Origin: Streptomyces shenzhenensis | GTDB lineage: Bacteria; Actinomycetota; Actinomycetes; Streptomycetales; Streptomycetaceae | Reading direction: 5' to 3' | Length of the DNA: 39,506 nt | Assembly (NCBI RefSeq): GCF_021462265.1 | Contig: NZ_JAJONF010000064.1 | Coordinates: 1-39,506 of the forward strand | Part shown: piece by piece, positions 15,130-21,386 of the stretch | Position numbering within the stretch: position 1 is the first letter of the stretch | Layout: each line of letters begins with the position of its first letter | Notes under the pieces: model-generated | The model's database searches: none | What the model was told of the DNA's origin: nothing | The model's input: only the letters and a program-made list of their open reading frames with translations | Translations under genes and position numbers: made by a program

Positions 15130-16323
15130 TCAGCCGCCCAGCCCCTTGGCCAGCCTGCGCAGGCCCTCCCCGATCTCCTCCGGTGTCTGCGTCACGAAGC
15201 ACAGGCGCAGGGTCGAGCGCTCGGGGTCGGCGGCGTAGAAGGGTTCGCCGGGGACGTAGGCGACGTGGTGGTCCACCGCTCGGCGGAGCAGGGCGGTGGT
15301 GTCGTACGGCTCCGGGAGCCTGGCCCACAGGAACATGCCGCCCTCAGGCCGGTTCCAGGTGGAGCCGGCCGGGAGGGCGTCGGCCAGTCCGGCGAGCATG
15401 GCGTCCCGGCGTTCGCCGTACACCGCGCGCACCTTGGCGACATGGGCGTCCAGGACGTCCAGGTAGCGGGCGGCGGCGAGCTGGTTGAGGGTCGGGGTGT
15501 GCAGGTCGGCGGCCTGCTTGGCGACCGCGCAGGCGCGGCGCAGTCCGGCCGGGGCGCGGAGCCAGCCCAGTCGCAGGCCGGGGGCCATGACCTTGGAGAG
15601 GGAGCCGAGCAGGACCGTCCGGTCCTCGGCGCCGGGGAAGGACGCGATCCACGGGACGTGGTCGCCGTCGTAGCGCAGTTCGCCGTAGGGGTCGTCCTCG
15701 ACGATCCACAGGCCGTGCCGGGCGGCGGCCGTGGCGAGGGCGGCGCGGCGGGCGGCGGGCATGGTGCGGCCGGTGGGGTTCTGGAAGGTCGGGACGAGGT
15801 AGAGGAGTTTGGGCCGCTCGGCGCGGATCAGCTCCTCCAGCGCGGCGGGGTCCACGCCGTCCGCGTCGCCGGGCACCGGCAGCACGCGCGCTCCGGCCAG
15901 CCCGAACACCTGAAGTGCCGCCAGGTAGCAGGGGCTTTCGACGAGGATCGTGTCGCCGGGGTCGATCAGGGCGCTCGCGAGAAGGGAGAGGGCCTGCTGG
16001 GAGCCGGTGGTGACGAGAAGGCCGTCGGCCTCCGTGGGCAGGCCCCGCGCGGAGACGCGCGCCGCCAGCCGCTGCCGCAGGGCGGGCTCGCCCTCGGTCG
16101 TCGAGTACTGCAACGCCCGCTCCGGCTCCTCCTCCAGCACCGCGCGGAAGGCGGCGGCGATGCCCTCCCGGTCGAACAGTTCGGGGGCCGGCAGCCCGCC
16201 CGCGAAGTTGATGACCTCGGGGCGGGCGGTCACCGCGAGGATCTCCCGGACGGGCGATCCGCCGACGGAGCGGGCCCGGGCCGCGAGTGCGGGAAGAGGG
16301 GCGGCGGGGGCGGCGGCGGTCAT
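15130..16323 (-). CDS. PLP-dependent aminotransferase (class I/II, LysN-like)
   Basis: This 397-aa fold-type I aminotransferase has FAGGLPAPELFD near the N-terminus, TTGSQQALSLLASALIDPGDTILVE (phosphate-binding region), VPTFQNPTGRTMP, EDDPYGELRYDG and the PLP-lysine motif LGSLSKVMAPGLRLGW with Lys244. These are the marks of the MocR-type aminotransferase/2-aminoadipate or aromatic aminotransferase group. There is no N-terminal GntR winged helix, so this is a free enzyme. The exact amino donor is unknown. ATG 16323 has AAGGAG seven bases upstream. Upstream of it an A/T-richer promoter zone with a TAGGCT -10-like element lies near 16359-16364 on the minus strand. Confidence 0.9.
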   Translation of the reverse strand: MTAAAPAAPLPALAARARSVGGSPVREILAVTARPEVINFAGGLPAPELFDREGIAAAFRAVLEEEPERALQYSTTEGEPALRQRLAARVSARGLPTEADGLLVTTGSQQALSLLASALIDPGDTILVESPCYLAALQVFGLAGARVLPVPGDADGVDPAALEELIRAERPKLLYLVPTFQNPTGRTMPAARRAALATAAARHGLWIVEDDPYGELRYDGDHVPWIASFPGAEDRTVLLGSLSKVMAPGLRLGWLRAPAGLRRACAVAKQAADLHTPTLNQLAAARYLDVLDAHVAKVRAVYGERRDAMLAGLADALPAGSTWNRPEGGMFLWARLPEPYDTTALLRRAVDHHVAYVPGEPFYAADPERSTLRLCFVTQTPEEIGEGLRRLAKGLGG

Positions 16324-16670
16324 GGACGGCTCCTTGGGCTGATCCTCGTCTTGGCAGCAGCCTAGAGAAATACGTGCCATCTACACTCGTAGTTCCGCGA
16401 TCCGGACGGACAGGGCGGGGGCAGGCGCCGGTCACAGCCCTGCGCGGGCCTCGTCCGTCCCGTACCGCCGCCCTACGGGATGGGATCCGCGCAGGTCACA
16501 GGGGTGGAACGGGACCGGGCGTCCCGAATCTCCCGGCGGGTCTGGTGGGACGGGCGGGCCCGCGCGCAGGCTGGGGGGCACCTCAAGACCACCGTCCCCC
16601 CTCCCCGTCCCCCGCCCTGCCACCGCGACCGCGACCGCGACCGCGCCGAGATCGTCCAGGGAGCCCTCGT
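16324..16670. other. Divergent intergenic region, 347 bp, no gene seen
   Basis: This lies between the divergent aminotransferase and a small lipoprotein gene. The left part (16355-16400) is relatively A/T-rich and holds the likely aminotransferase promoter. The right end has four GCGACC-type 6-bp units (about 16626-16648) and CAGGGAG, a ribosome binding site for the lipoprotein. Open frames across it have no recognisable content. Confidence 0.5.
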
Positions 16671-16880
16671 ATGTCCGTCACGCACCGCCCCCCGGCCGTC
16701 GGCCGCCGCCGTCTCCTGGCGGCGGCCGTTCTGGCGCTGGTCGCCGCGACCGTGCTCACCGGGTGCCGGGACGGCCAGGGCGTACGCGACGAGGGCCCCT
16801 CCGCCGCCCGCTCCCGGCCCACCGCCGGACCGGCCGCTGACGCCACCAGACCGGCGAAGGCCGGAGATAAGGCCGGATAA
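16671..16880 (+). CDS. Small lipoprotein
   Basis: This encodes 69 aa. The start at 16671 follows CAGGGAG with good spacing. The N-terminus is MSVTHRPPAVGRRRLLAAAVLALVAATVLTGC: an Arg-rich n-region (with GRRRLL resembling a degenerate twin-Arg motif), a hydrophobic core and the lipobox VLTGC with Cys32. The remaining 37 residues are Arg/Ala/Pro/Lys-rich and show no domain. It is probably a real short exported lipoprotein because the signal is complete and in a separate transcription unit, but its function is unknown. Downstream DNA continues as AAGGCC-rich degenerate repeats up to a terminator. Confidence 0.6.
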   Translation: MSVTHRPPAVGRRRLLAAAVLALVAATVLTGCRDGQGVRDEGPSAARSRPTAGPAADATRPAKAGDKAG

Positions 16881-16969
16881 GGCCCGCGAAGGCCGAGGAG
16901 GGGCCGCGAAGGCCGACGAGGGCCGAGGACCGACCCAGACGGTCGCCGAGCCGACGCCGACAGCGACGT

Positions 16970-17009
16970 GCGGGCGCCCCGGCCGGAACCGACCGACCGG
17001 GGCGCCCGC
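16970..17009. terminator. Hairpin terminator between lipoprotein gene and hemB
   Basis: Perfect 13-bp arms GCGGGCGCCCCGG and CCGGGGCGCCCGC (16970-16982 and 16997-17009) close a 14-base loop. It lies 8 bp beyond the hemB stop on the minus strand and 89 bp beyond the convergent lipoprotein gene. Confidence 0.82.
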
Positions 17010-17017
17010 GTCCGTGC

Positions 17018-18010
17018 TCAGCCCAGCATCCGGGCGGCCTCCACCGCCCAGTAGGTGAGGATGTTCCGCGCACCGGCCCGTCTGATGCCGGTCAGTGTCT
17101 CCAGGATGGCCCGGTCGCGGTCGATCCAGCCCTTCTCCGCGGCGGCCTCGATCATCGAGTACTCACCGGAGATCTGGTAGGCGGCGACCGGCACGTCCAC
17201 GGAGTCGGCGACCCGGGCGAGGATGTCGAGGTAGGGCCCGGCCGGCTTGACCATCACCATGTCGGCGCCCTCCTCCAGGTCGAGGGCGAGTTCCCGCAGC
17301 GACTCCCGTGCGTTGGCGGGGTCCTGCTGGTAGGTCTTGCGGTCGCCCTTCAGCGAGGACCCGACGGCCTCACGGAAGGGACCGTAGAAGGCGGAGGCGT
17401 ACTTCGCGGTGTAGGCGAGGATCGCGACGTCCTCGCGCCCGATCTGGTCGAGCGCCTCGCGGACGACGCCGATCTGCCCGTCCATCATGCCGCTGGGCCC
17501 GACGACGTGCGCCCCGGCATCTGCCTGCACCTGGGCCATCTCGGCGTACCGCTCCAGGGTGGCGTCGTTGTCGACGCGTCCCTCGGCGTCGAGCACACCG
17601 CAGTGGCCGTGGTCGGTCGTCTCGTCGAGGCACAGGTCGGACATCACCAGCAGGTCGTCCCCGACCTCGGCCCGCACGTCGCGCAACGCGACCTGGAGGA
17701 TCCCGTCGGGGTCGGTGCCGGGCGTGCCGAGGGCGTCCTTCTTGCTCTCCTCGGGCACCCCGAACAGCATGATCCCGGAGATGCCCGCCTCGACGGCCTC
17801 CACCGCCGCCTTCTTCAGACTGTCCCGGGTGTGCTGCACGACGCCGGGCATGGCGGCGATCGGCACGGGCTCGCTCACGCCCTCTCTGACGAACGCCGGG
17901 AGGATGAAGTCCGCGGGGTGCAGCCGGGTCTCGGCGACCATGCGCCGCATGACGGGGGTGGTCCGCAGCCGCCGCGGCCGCGTGCCGGGGAAGGAGCCGT
18001 ACTTCGTCAT
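17018..18010 (-). CDS. hemB: Porphobilinogen synthase (delta-aminolevulinate dehydratase)
   Basis: This 330-aa enzyme condenses two 5-aminolevulinate molecules to porphobilinogen. Two active-site lysines are in place: Lys203 in YTAKYASAFYGPFR and Lys255 in MVKPAGPYLDI. The metal region reads DLCLDETTDHGHCG, keeping Cys127 and Cys137. The middle zinc ligand found in the E. coli type (CxC) is an Asp here, so the site is intermediate between zinc and magnesium types. In related actinobacteria hemB sits at the end of the rex-hemACD set. Here a 3.3-kb insertion separates it from hemD, and it must use its own promoter; TAGCGTAGAGG lies immediately before the ATG on the minus strand. Confidence 0.96.
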   Translation of the reverse strand: MTKYGSFPGTRPRRLRTTPVMRRMVAETRLHPADFILPAFVREGVSEPVPIAAMPGVVQHTRDSLKKAAVEAVEAGISGIMLFGVPEESKKDALGTPGTDPDGILQVALRDVRAEVGDDLLVMSDLCLDETTDHGHCGVLDAEGRVDNDATLERYAEMAQVQADAGAHVVGPSGMMDGQIGVVREALDQIGREDVAILAYTAKYASAFYGPFREAVGSSLKGDRKTYQQDPANARESLRELALDLEEGADMVMVKPAGPYLDILARVADSVDVPVAAYQISGEYSMIEAAAEKGWIDRDRAILETLTGIRRAGARNILTYWAVEAARMLG

Positions 18011-18125
18011 GCCCTCTACGCTACGCCCGTCACACGAGCGCGCTTACCGACTGGGCGTCGGCGCCCCGGCCCGCGCGGAGCCGGGGCACCAGGGCGCCGG
18101 GCGCCAGAACTCCGGCTCACCCTCC

Positions 18126-18408
18126 GGCTTCTTCAGGCTGGCGGAGTCCGAGATCGCCGAACGCATCGCGCCGCGGCGCGCGGAACCGGACGAACTCGAA
18201 GACCAGTTGGTCGAGCAGGTGGAGAAGGTGCGGGCCGGGCGGGACGAGCCGGCCGTCGCCGAGGGGGTCCGGCAGCGGACGGCCGAGCGATCCGCCGCGG
18301 AAACGGTGGCCGTGCCGCCGAGAACGCGGGTGGCGGCCGAGGACAGGGGTGGCGGCCGGGCCGCGAGTCGCGGCCGTCGTCTCCGGGCCGTGCGAGGCGG
18401 TCGCCGGG
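18126..18408 (+). pseudogene. Remnant of a Streptomyces accessory hypothetical protein
   Basis: The frame starting GFFRLAESEIAERIAPRRAEPD and continuing DELEDQLVEQVEKVRAGRDEPAVAEG reads as a charged coiled-coil protein with normal codon-position bias, but there is no start codon near 18126. The sequence decays into Arg/Gly-rich nonsense after VAPP-like text at about 18330. From memory, very similar coiled-coil text (AESEIVERIAPRRAELDELEEQL) opens a common Streptomyces hypothetical protein, often near mobile elements, that ends in a winged-helix-like domain absent here. I therefore read it as a truncated relic at the left edge of the inserted segment. It occupies the only gap of about 400 bp between hemB and the TetR gene. 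Confidence 0.45.
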
Positions 18409-18978
18409 TCAGCAGACGGCCGTGGATGCCTGCACGTCGGCGAGTGCTCGCCGCGCGATCTCGCTGAAGTCGTCGCCGCCGGTCGTCTGGCTCCAGCGTT
18501 CGAAGGCGATCGTGGAGGCGAGCGCGCCGAGCTCCGAGGCCACGCGAGCGGTCAGGTCGGGAACGCCGCGCCGCTTGAGCGCCTCGGCCATCGACGCGAT
18601 GAGGGCGAGGTTCTTCAGCGCTTCGCGTTCTCGCAGTTCGGGGTTGGCGGCGATCACCGCCTGCCTGCGGGCGATGAACTCGCGGCGCGCGGGTGTGAAG
18701 ACCTCCCGGCCGGCCGCGTCCAGCGCGTGGGCGACCGTCTCGAGCGGGGTGGCGGTTTCCGGCGCTGCGGCCATCGCGTCGACGAGCAGTCCGTTCATCG
18801 TGTCGCCGCCGAAGAGCACTTCCCTCTTGTCCTGGAAGTGCCGGAAGAAGGTGGTCTTCCCCAGCCCCGCGCGCTGCGCGATGTCGATCACGGTCGTGTT
18901 CTCGTAGCCCCGCTCGGCGAACAGGTCAAGGGCGGCGTGAGCGAGCCGTTCCGGTGCGTTCGGTTCCCAGCGAGCCAT
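18409..18978 (-). CDS. TetR-family transcriptional regulator
   Basis: This 189-aa protein has an N-terminal TetR helix-turn-helix (about residues 10-52: LAHAALDLFAERGYENTTVIDIAQRAGLGKTTFFRHFQDKREVLF) and a helical ligand-binding C-terminal domain with no recognisable ligand signature. It is divergent from a quinone-oxidoreductase-like gene. The 118-bp region between them holds three copies of a palindromic GACGGGACTTGGTCCCGTC-like site (see separate entries). Regulation of both its own gene and the oxidoreductase pair is therefore strongly suggested. The start ATG 18978 is 12 bp from the nearest site, so bound repressor would block its own transcription start. Confidence 0.95.
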   Translation of the reverse strand: MARWEPNAPERLAHAALDLFAERGYENTTVIDIAQRAGLGKTTFFRHFQDKREVLFGGDTMNGLLVDAMAAAPETATPLETVAHALDAAGREVFTPARREFIARRQAVIAANPELREREALKNLALIASMAEALKRRGVPDLTARVASELGALASTIAFERWSQTTGGDDFSEIARRALADVQASTAVC

Positions 18979-18989
18979 GAAGGCAGTGT

Positions 18990-19006
18990 ACGGGACTTGG
19001 TTCCGT
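18990..19006. promoter_or_regulatory. TetR operator site O1
   Basis: ACGGGACTTGGTTCCGT has 7-bp arms around central TTG with one mismatch. Its centre is at 18998, just upstream of the TetR start codon. Confidence 0.75.
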
Positions 19007-19020
19007 CAGCCTTAGACGGT

Positions 19021-19039
19021 GACGGGACTTGGTCCCGTC
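19021..19039. promoter_or_regulatory. TetR operator site O2 (perfect)
   Basis: GACGGGACTTGGTCCCGTC has perfect 8-bp arms around TTG. Its centre at 19030 is 32 bp from O1 and 33 bp from O3, about three helical turns each. Confidence 0.85.
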
Positions 19040-19057
19040 GCTGGTGTTACGGTGAGA

Positions 19058-19072
19058 GAACCAAGTCCCGTC
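19058..19072. promoter_or_regulatory. TetR operator site O3 (one arm complete)
   Basis: GAACCAAGTCCCGTC is the reverse complement of most of O1/O2, with a full right arm and a truncated left arm. Its centre is at 19063. It lies 24 bp before the oxidoreductase start. Confidence 0.7.
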
Positions 19073-19096
19073 ACTTGCTCTGCGAGGAGTCCGCCA

Positions 19097-20017
19097 GTGA
19101 GCCGTGCTGTGATCTACGAAGCGTTCGGAGGCCCCGAAGTGCTGGAGTTGCGGGAGGTTCCGGAGCCGCACGCCGGCCCGGGTGAGGTCCGCGTGCGCGT
19201 GACGGCCGTCGGCCTGAACCCGATGGACTGGGGTATCGCCTCCCGGCCGGAGGCGGCGGCACGGTTCGGCATCACCGTGCCGTCCGGCTTCGGATCCGAC
19301 CTCGCCGGCGTGATCGACGAGGTCGGCGACGGCGCCACGGGCTTCGCCGTGGGTGACCGCGTCTTCGGCGGAGCCCTGGGCAGGGCGGTCGCCGACTTCG
19401 TGACGGTCCGGCCCCCTGCCGATGCGCTGTGGCACACGCCCGAGGGCATCAGCGACGAGGTGGCGAGCGTGCTTGCGGTGGCCGGTCTCACCGCCGCCGC
19501 CGCGCTGGCGGCGATCGGACCGCGGCCCGGCGACACCGTCCTGATCGGGGGAGCCGCCGGCGGCGTGGGGGTGTTCGCCGTGCAGCTCGCCAGGCTCGCC
19601 GGTGCCACCGTGATCGGCACCGCCTCGCCGGGCACGTTCGAGTTCTTGCGGCGGCTGGGCGCCGAGCCGGTGCCCTACGGCGCCGGGCTGGCGGACCGGG
19701 TCCGGGCCCTGGCGCCCGGCGGGGTGAGTGCCGCGACCGACCTGTTCGGCACCGAGGCGGCGGAGGCGGCACTGGCGCTGGGCGTGGCACCCGAGCGGAT
19801 CTCCACGATCGCCGCGGGCCCCAACCCTCCCGGCGGTGTACGCGCCACCGGCGCCTTCGACGCGGCACCGGACGCCATGGGGCAGATCACCGACGCGATC
19901 CTCGCGGGCGAGCTCACCGTCCCCGTCGCCGCGCGCTTCCCGGTCGAGAAGATCCGCGACGCCGTGGCGCTGCAGGCCGGACGCCACGTCCACGGCAAGG
20001 TCGTGGTCACGCTGTGA
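19097..20017 (+). CDS. Zinc-free quinone oxidoreductase-like enzyme (MDR family)
   Basis: This 306-aa medium-chain reductase has an N-terminal GroES-like domain (YEAFGGPEVLELREVPEP; VTAVGLNPMDWGI; FGSDLAGVIDEVGDGATGFAVGDRVFG) and a Rossmann domain with GGAAGGVGVFAVQLARLAGATVIGTAS near residue 150. No catalytic or structural zinc Cys set is present, which points to the quinone oxidoreductase/NADPH-dependent enone reductase branch. The end HVHGKVVVTL is typical. The GTG start has GAGGAG nine bases upstream. It is the first gene of the TetR-controlled unit, followed after 64 bp by a paralogous enzyme. The substrate is unknown; electrophilic quinones or enones are plausible. Confidence 0.92.
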   Translation: MSRAVIYEAFGGPEVLELREVPEPHAGPGEVRVRVTAVGLNPMDWGIASRPEAAARFGITVPSGFGSDLAGVIDEVGDGATGFAVGDRVFGGALGRAVADFVTVRPPADALWHTPEGISDEVASVLAVAGLTAAAALAAIGPRPGDTVLIGGAAGGVGVFAVQLARLAGATVIGTASPGTFEFLRRLGAEPVPYGAGLADRVRALAPGGVSAATDLFGTEAAEAALALGVAPERISTIAAGPNPPGGVRATGAFDAAPDAMGQITDAILAGELTVPVAARFPVEKIRDAVALQAGRHVHGKVVVTL

Positions 20018-20081
20018 CCGCGCCCGGAACACCTCGCGGGGAAGCGACGAAGGGGGCAACGGGGATGACGGGGGCGAAGGG

Positions 20082-21029
20082 ATGACGACGGTGAAGCGGA
20101 TCCAGTACCACCAGTACGGCGGGCCGGAGGTCATGCGGCTCGAGGAGTTCGAGCCGGCACCGCCCGGCGCCGGGGAGGTCCTTGTCCGGGTGCGCGCGGC
20201 CGCGGTCAACCCGATGGACTTCGGGATCCGCGCCGGCCGCATGAAGCACGTGACCGGTCGGCGCTTCCCGCGCGCGATGGGTTACGACTTCGCGGGCGTC
20301 GTCGAAGCGGTCGGCGACCGCGTCACCCGGCTGCGGGTCGGCGACGAAGTGCTCGGCGGGACGTCGATCAAGTCCGCGGGCGCGTTCGCCGACGTGATCG
20401 TCGCCCAGGAGAAGGGCATCGTGACCAAGCCCGCGAACCTCTCGTTCGAGGACGCCGCCGCGCTCCCGACGGTCGGGATCACCGCCCTGCAGGCCCTGGT
20501 CGCGAAGGGGAAGCTGCGGCCGGGCCAGGCCGTGTTCGTGCACAGCTGCCTCGGCGGAGTCGGCCGCTCCGCCGTGCAGATCGCCCTCGCCCACCAGGCC
20601 ACGGTCGCCGGCAGCTGCCGCGATACCGCCAGGTCAGAAGCGTATGACCTCGGTATCGAACCGGTCGTCGACTTCAGTTTCGACGCAGCCTCACTCGCCG
20701 GACGGTTCGACCTCGTCCTCGACGCGGGCGGTCCGCACTCGCTGCCGGTCAAGACCGCACGGACGATGCTCAGGCCCGGCGGCCGCATCGTCAGCGTCCT
20801 CCCCACCCCGGCGAACCTCGTGAGGAGCGCCCTGCCGGGGCCGTACCAGGCCGTGATCGCCCGACCGGTCACCGAAGACCTCGAAGAGGTCGCGCGAGCC
20901 GCCGGCCGGGGCACACTGCGGCTACCGGTCGCCCGTGTCGTCCCGCTCTCGCAGGCCATCCCCGCGCTCACCGAACTCGAACAGGGCCGCGCCGCCAAGC
21001 GAGGCAAGCTGATCATCACGCCGGGATGA
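20082..21029 (+). CDS. Second quinone oxidoreductase-like enzyme (MDR family)
   Basis: This 315-aa protein parallels the preceding gene product: YHQYGGPEVMRLEEFEPAPPGAGEVLVRV, VNPMDFGI, GYDFAGVVEAVGDRVTRLRVGDEVLG and the nucleotide-binding HSCLGGVGRSAVQIALAHQATVAG. It also lacks zinc ligands. The end AKRGKLIITPG is as expected for an NAD(P)-dependent alcohol dehydrogenase/quinone reductase of this type. Identity to the first enzyme is low enough that this is an old paralogue and not a fresh duplication. ATG 20082 follows GCGAAGGG. Its stop overlaps the ATG of a truncated CoA-transferase frame. Cotranscription with the first enzyme is likely. Confidence 0.92.
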   Translation: MTTVKRIQYHQYGGPEVMRLEEFEPAPPGAGEVLVRVRAAAVNPMDFGIRAGRMKHVTGRRFPRAMGYDFAGVVEAVGDRVTRLRVGDEVLGGTSIKSAGAFADVIVAQEKGIVTKPANLSFEDAAALPTVGITALQALVAKGKLRPGQAVFVHSCLGGVGRSAVQIALAHQATVAGSCRDTARSEAYDLGIEPVVDFSFDAASLAGRFDLVLDAGGPHSLPVKTARTMLRPGGRIVSVLPTPANLVRSALPGPYQAVIARPVTEDLEEVARAAGRGTLRLPVARVVPLSQAIPALTELEQGRAAKRGKLIITPG

Positions 21030-21190
21030 ACCCACCTGAAGAACCCGGCCGCACCGACCGAGGAGTACGCCTGAGCGGTCCGCCGGCCGGGTCGCGCGTA
21101 CTGGACATCACGACGGTCATCATGGGTCTCTGCGCCACGGTCCGGCTCGGTGACACGGGCGCGGACGTGATCCACCGTCGAACGCCCTGA
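21026..21190 (+). pseudogene. Truncated CaiB/BaiF-type CoA-transferase (N-terminus only)
   Basis: The frame opens with ATG overlapping the previous TGA (ATGA) and encodes 54 aa ending at TGA 21188-21190. After a short leader it reads SGPPAGSRVLDITTVIMG, then ATVRLGDTGADVIHRRTP. This matches the start of class III (CaiB/BaiF) CoA-transferases, in which the segment RVLDLT..V.GP.AT..LGDLGADVIKVE is highly conserved. A full protein is about 390 aa, so over 85% is gone. Key positions have drifted (Leu-Cys for Pro-Tyr after MG, His-Arg for Lys-Val near the end). The preserved ATGA coupling shows that a third operon gene once followed the two oxidoreductases. It is most likely non-functional. Confidence 0.62.
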
Positions 21191-21322
21191 TCTCGCCGCT
21201 GCCCCCGGTTCTCCAGCAGCGGCGCCCACCACGAGGACGACGCCGCCCCGCCGACCGAACTGGCCCGCCTGATCGCTCGGCGCACGGTGCGTGTCCCGAC
21301 CGGGGAGCACCACCGCCGACAG
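21191..21322. other. Residual sequence between CoA-transferase remnant and hemD terminator
   Basis: No gene is supported. The sequence is high GC with short open frames. It may be the decayed right end of the inserted segment, but no inverted repeats, target duplications or transposase text are visible. Confidence 0.4.
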
Positions 21323-21372
21323 CCGTGTGCCCCGCCACTCCCTCCCTCGGGAGGGAGTGGCGGGGCACACGG
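21323..21372. terminator. Very strong terminator after hemD
   Basis: Arms of 23 bp (21323-21345 and 21350-21372; outer sequence CCGTGTGCCCCGCC) pair without mismatch around the loop CTCG. It starts 14 bp beyond the hemD stop on the minus strand and would close the rex-hemACD transcript before the inserted segment. Confidence 0.92.
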
Positions 21373-21386
21373 TTCAACGGCACCGG

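Noticed and set aside
18011..21386. Transposon or integrative element in the hemB-hemD gap
   Set aside because: No transposase, integrase, terminal inverted repeats, target duplication or tRNA attachment site was seen. The segment is described only as an insertion of unknown mechanism.
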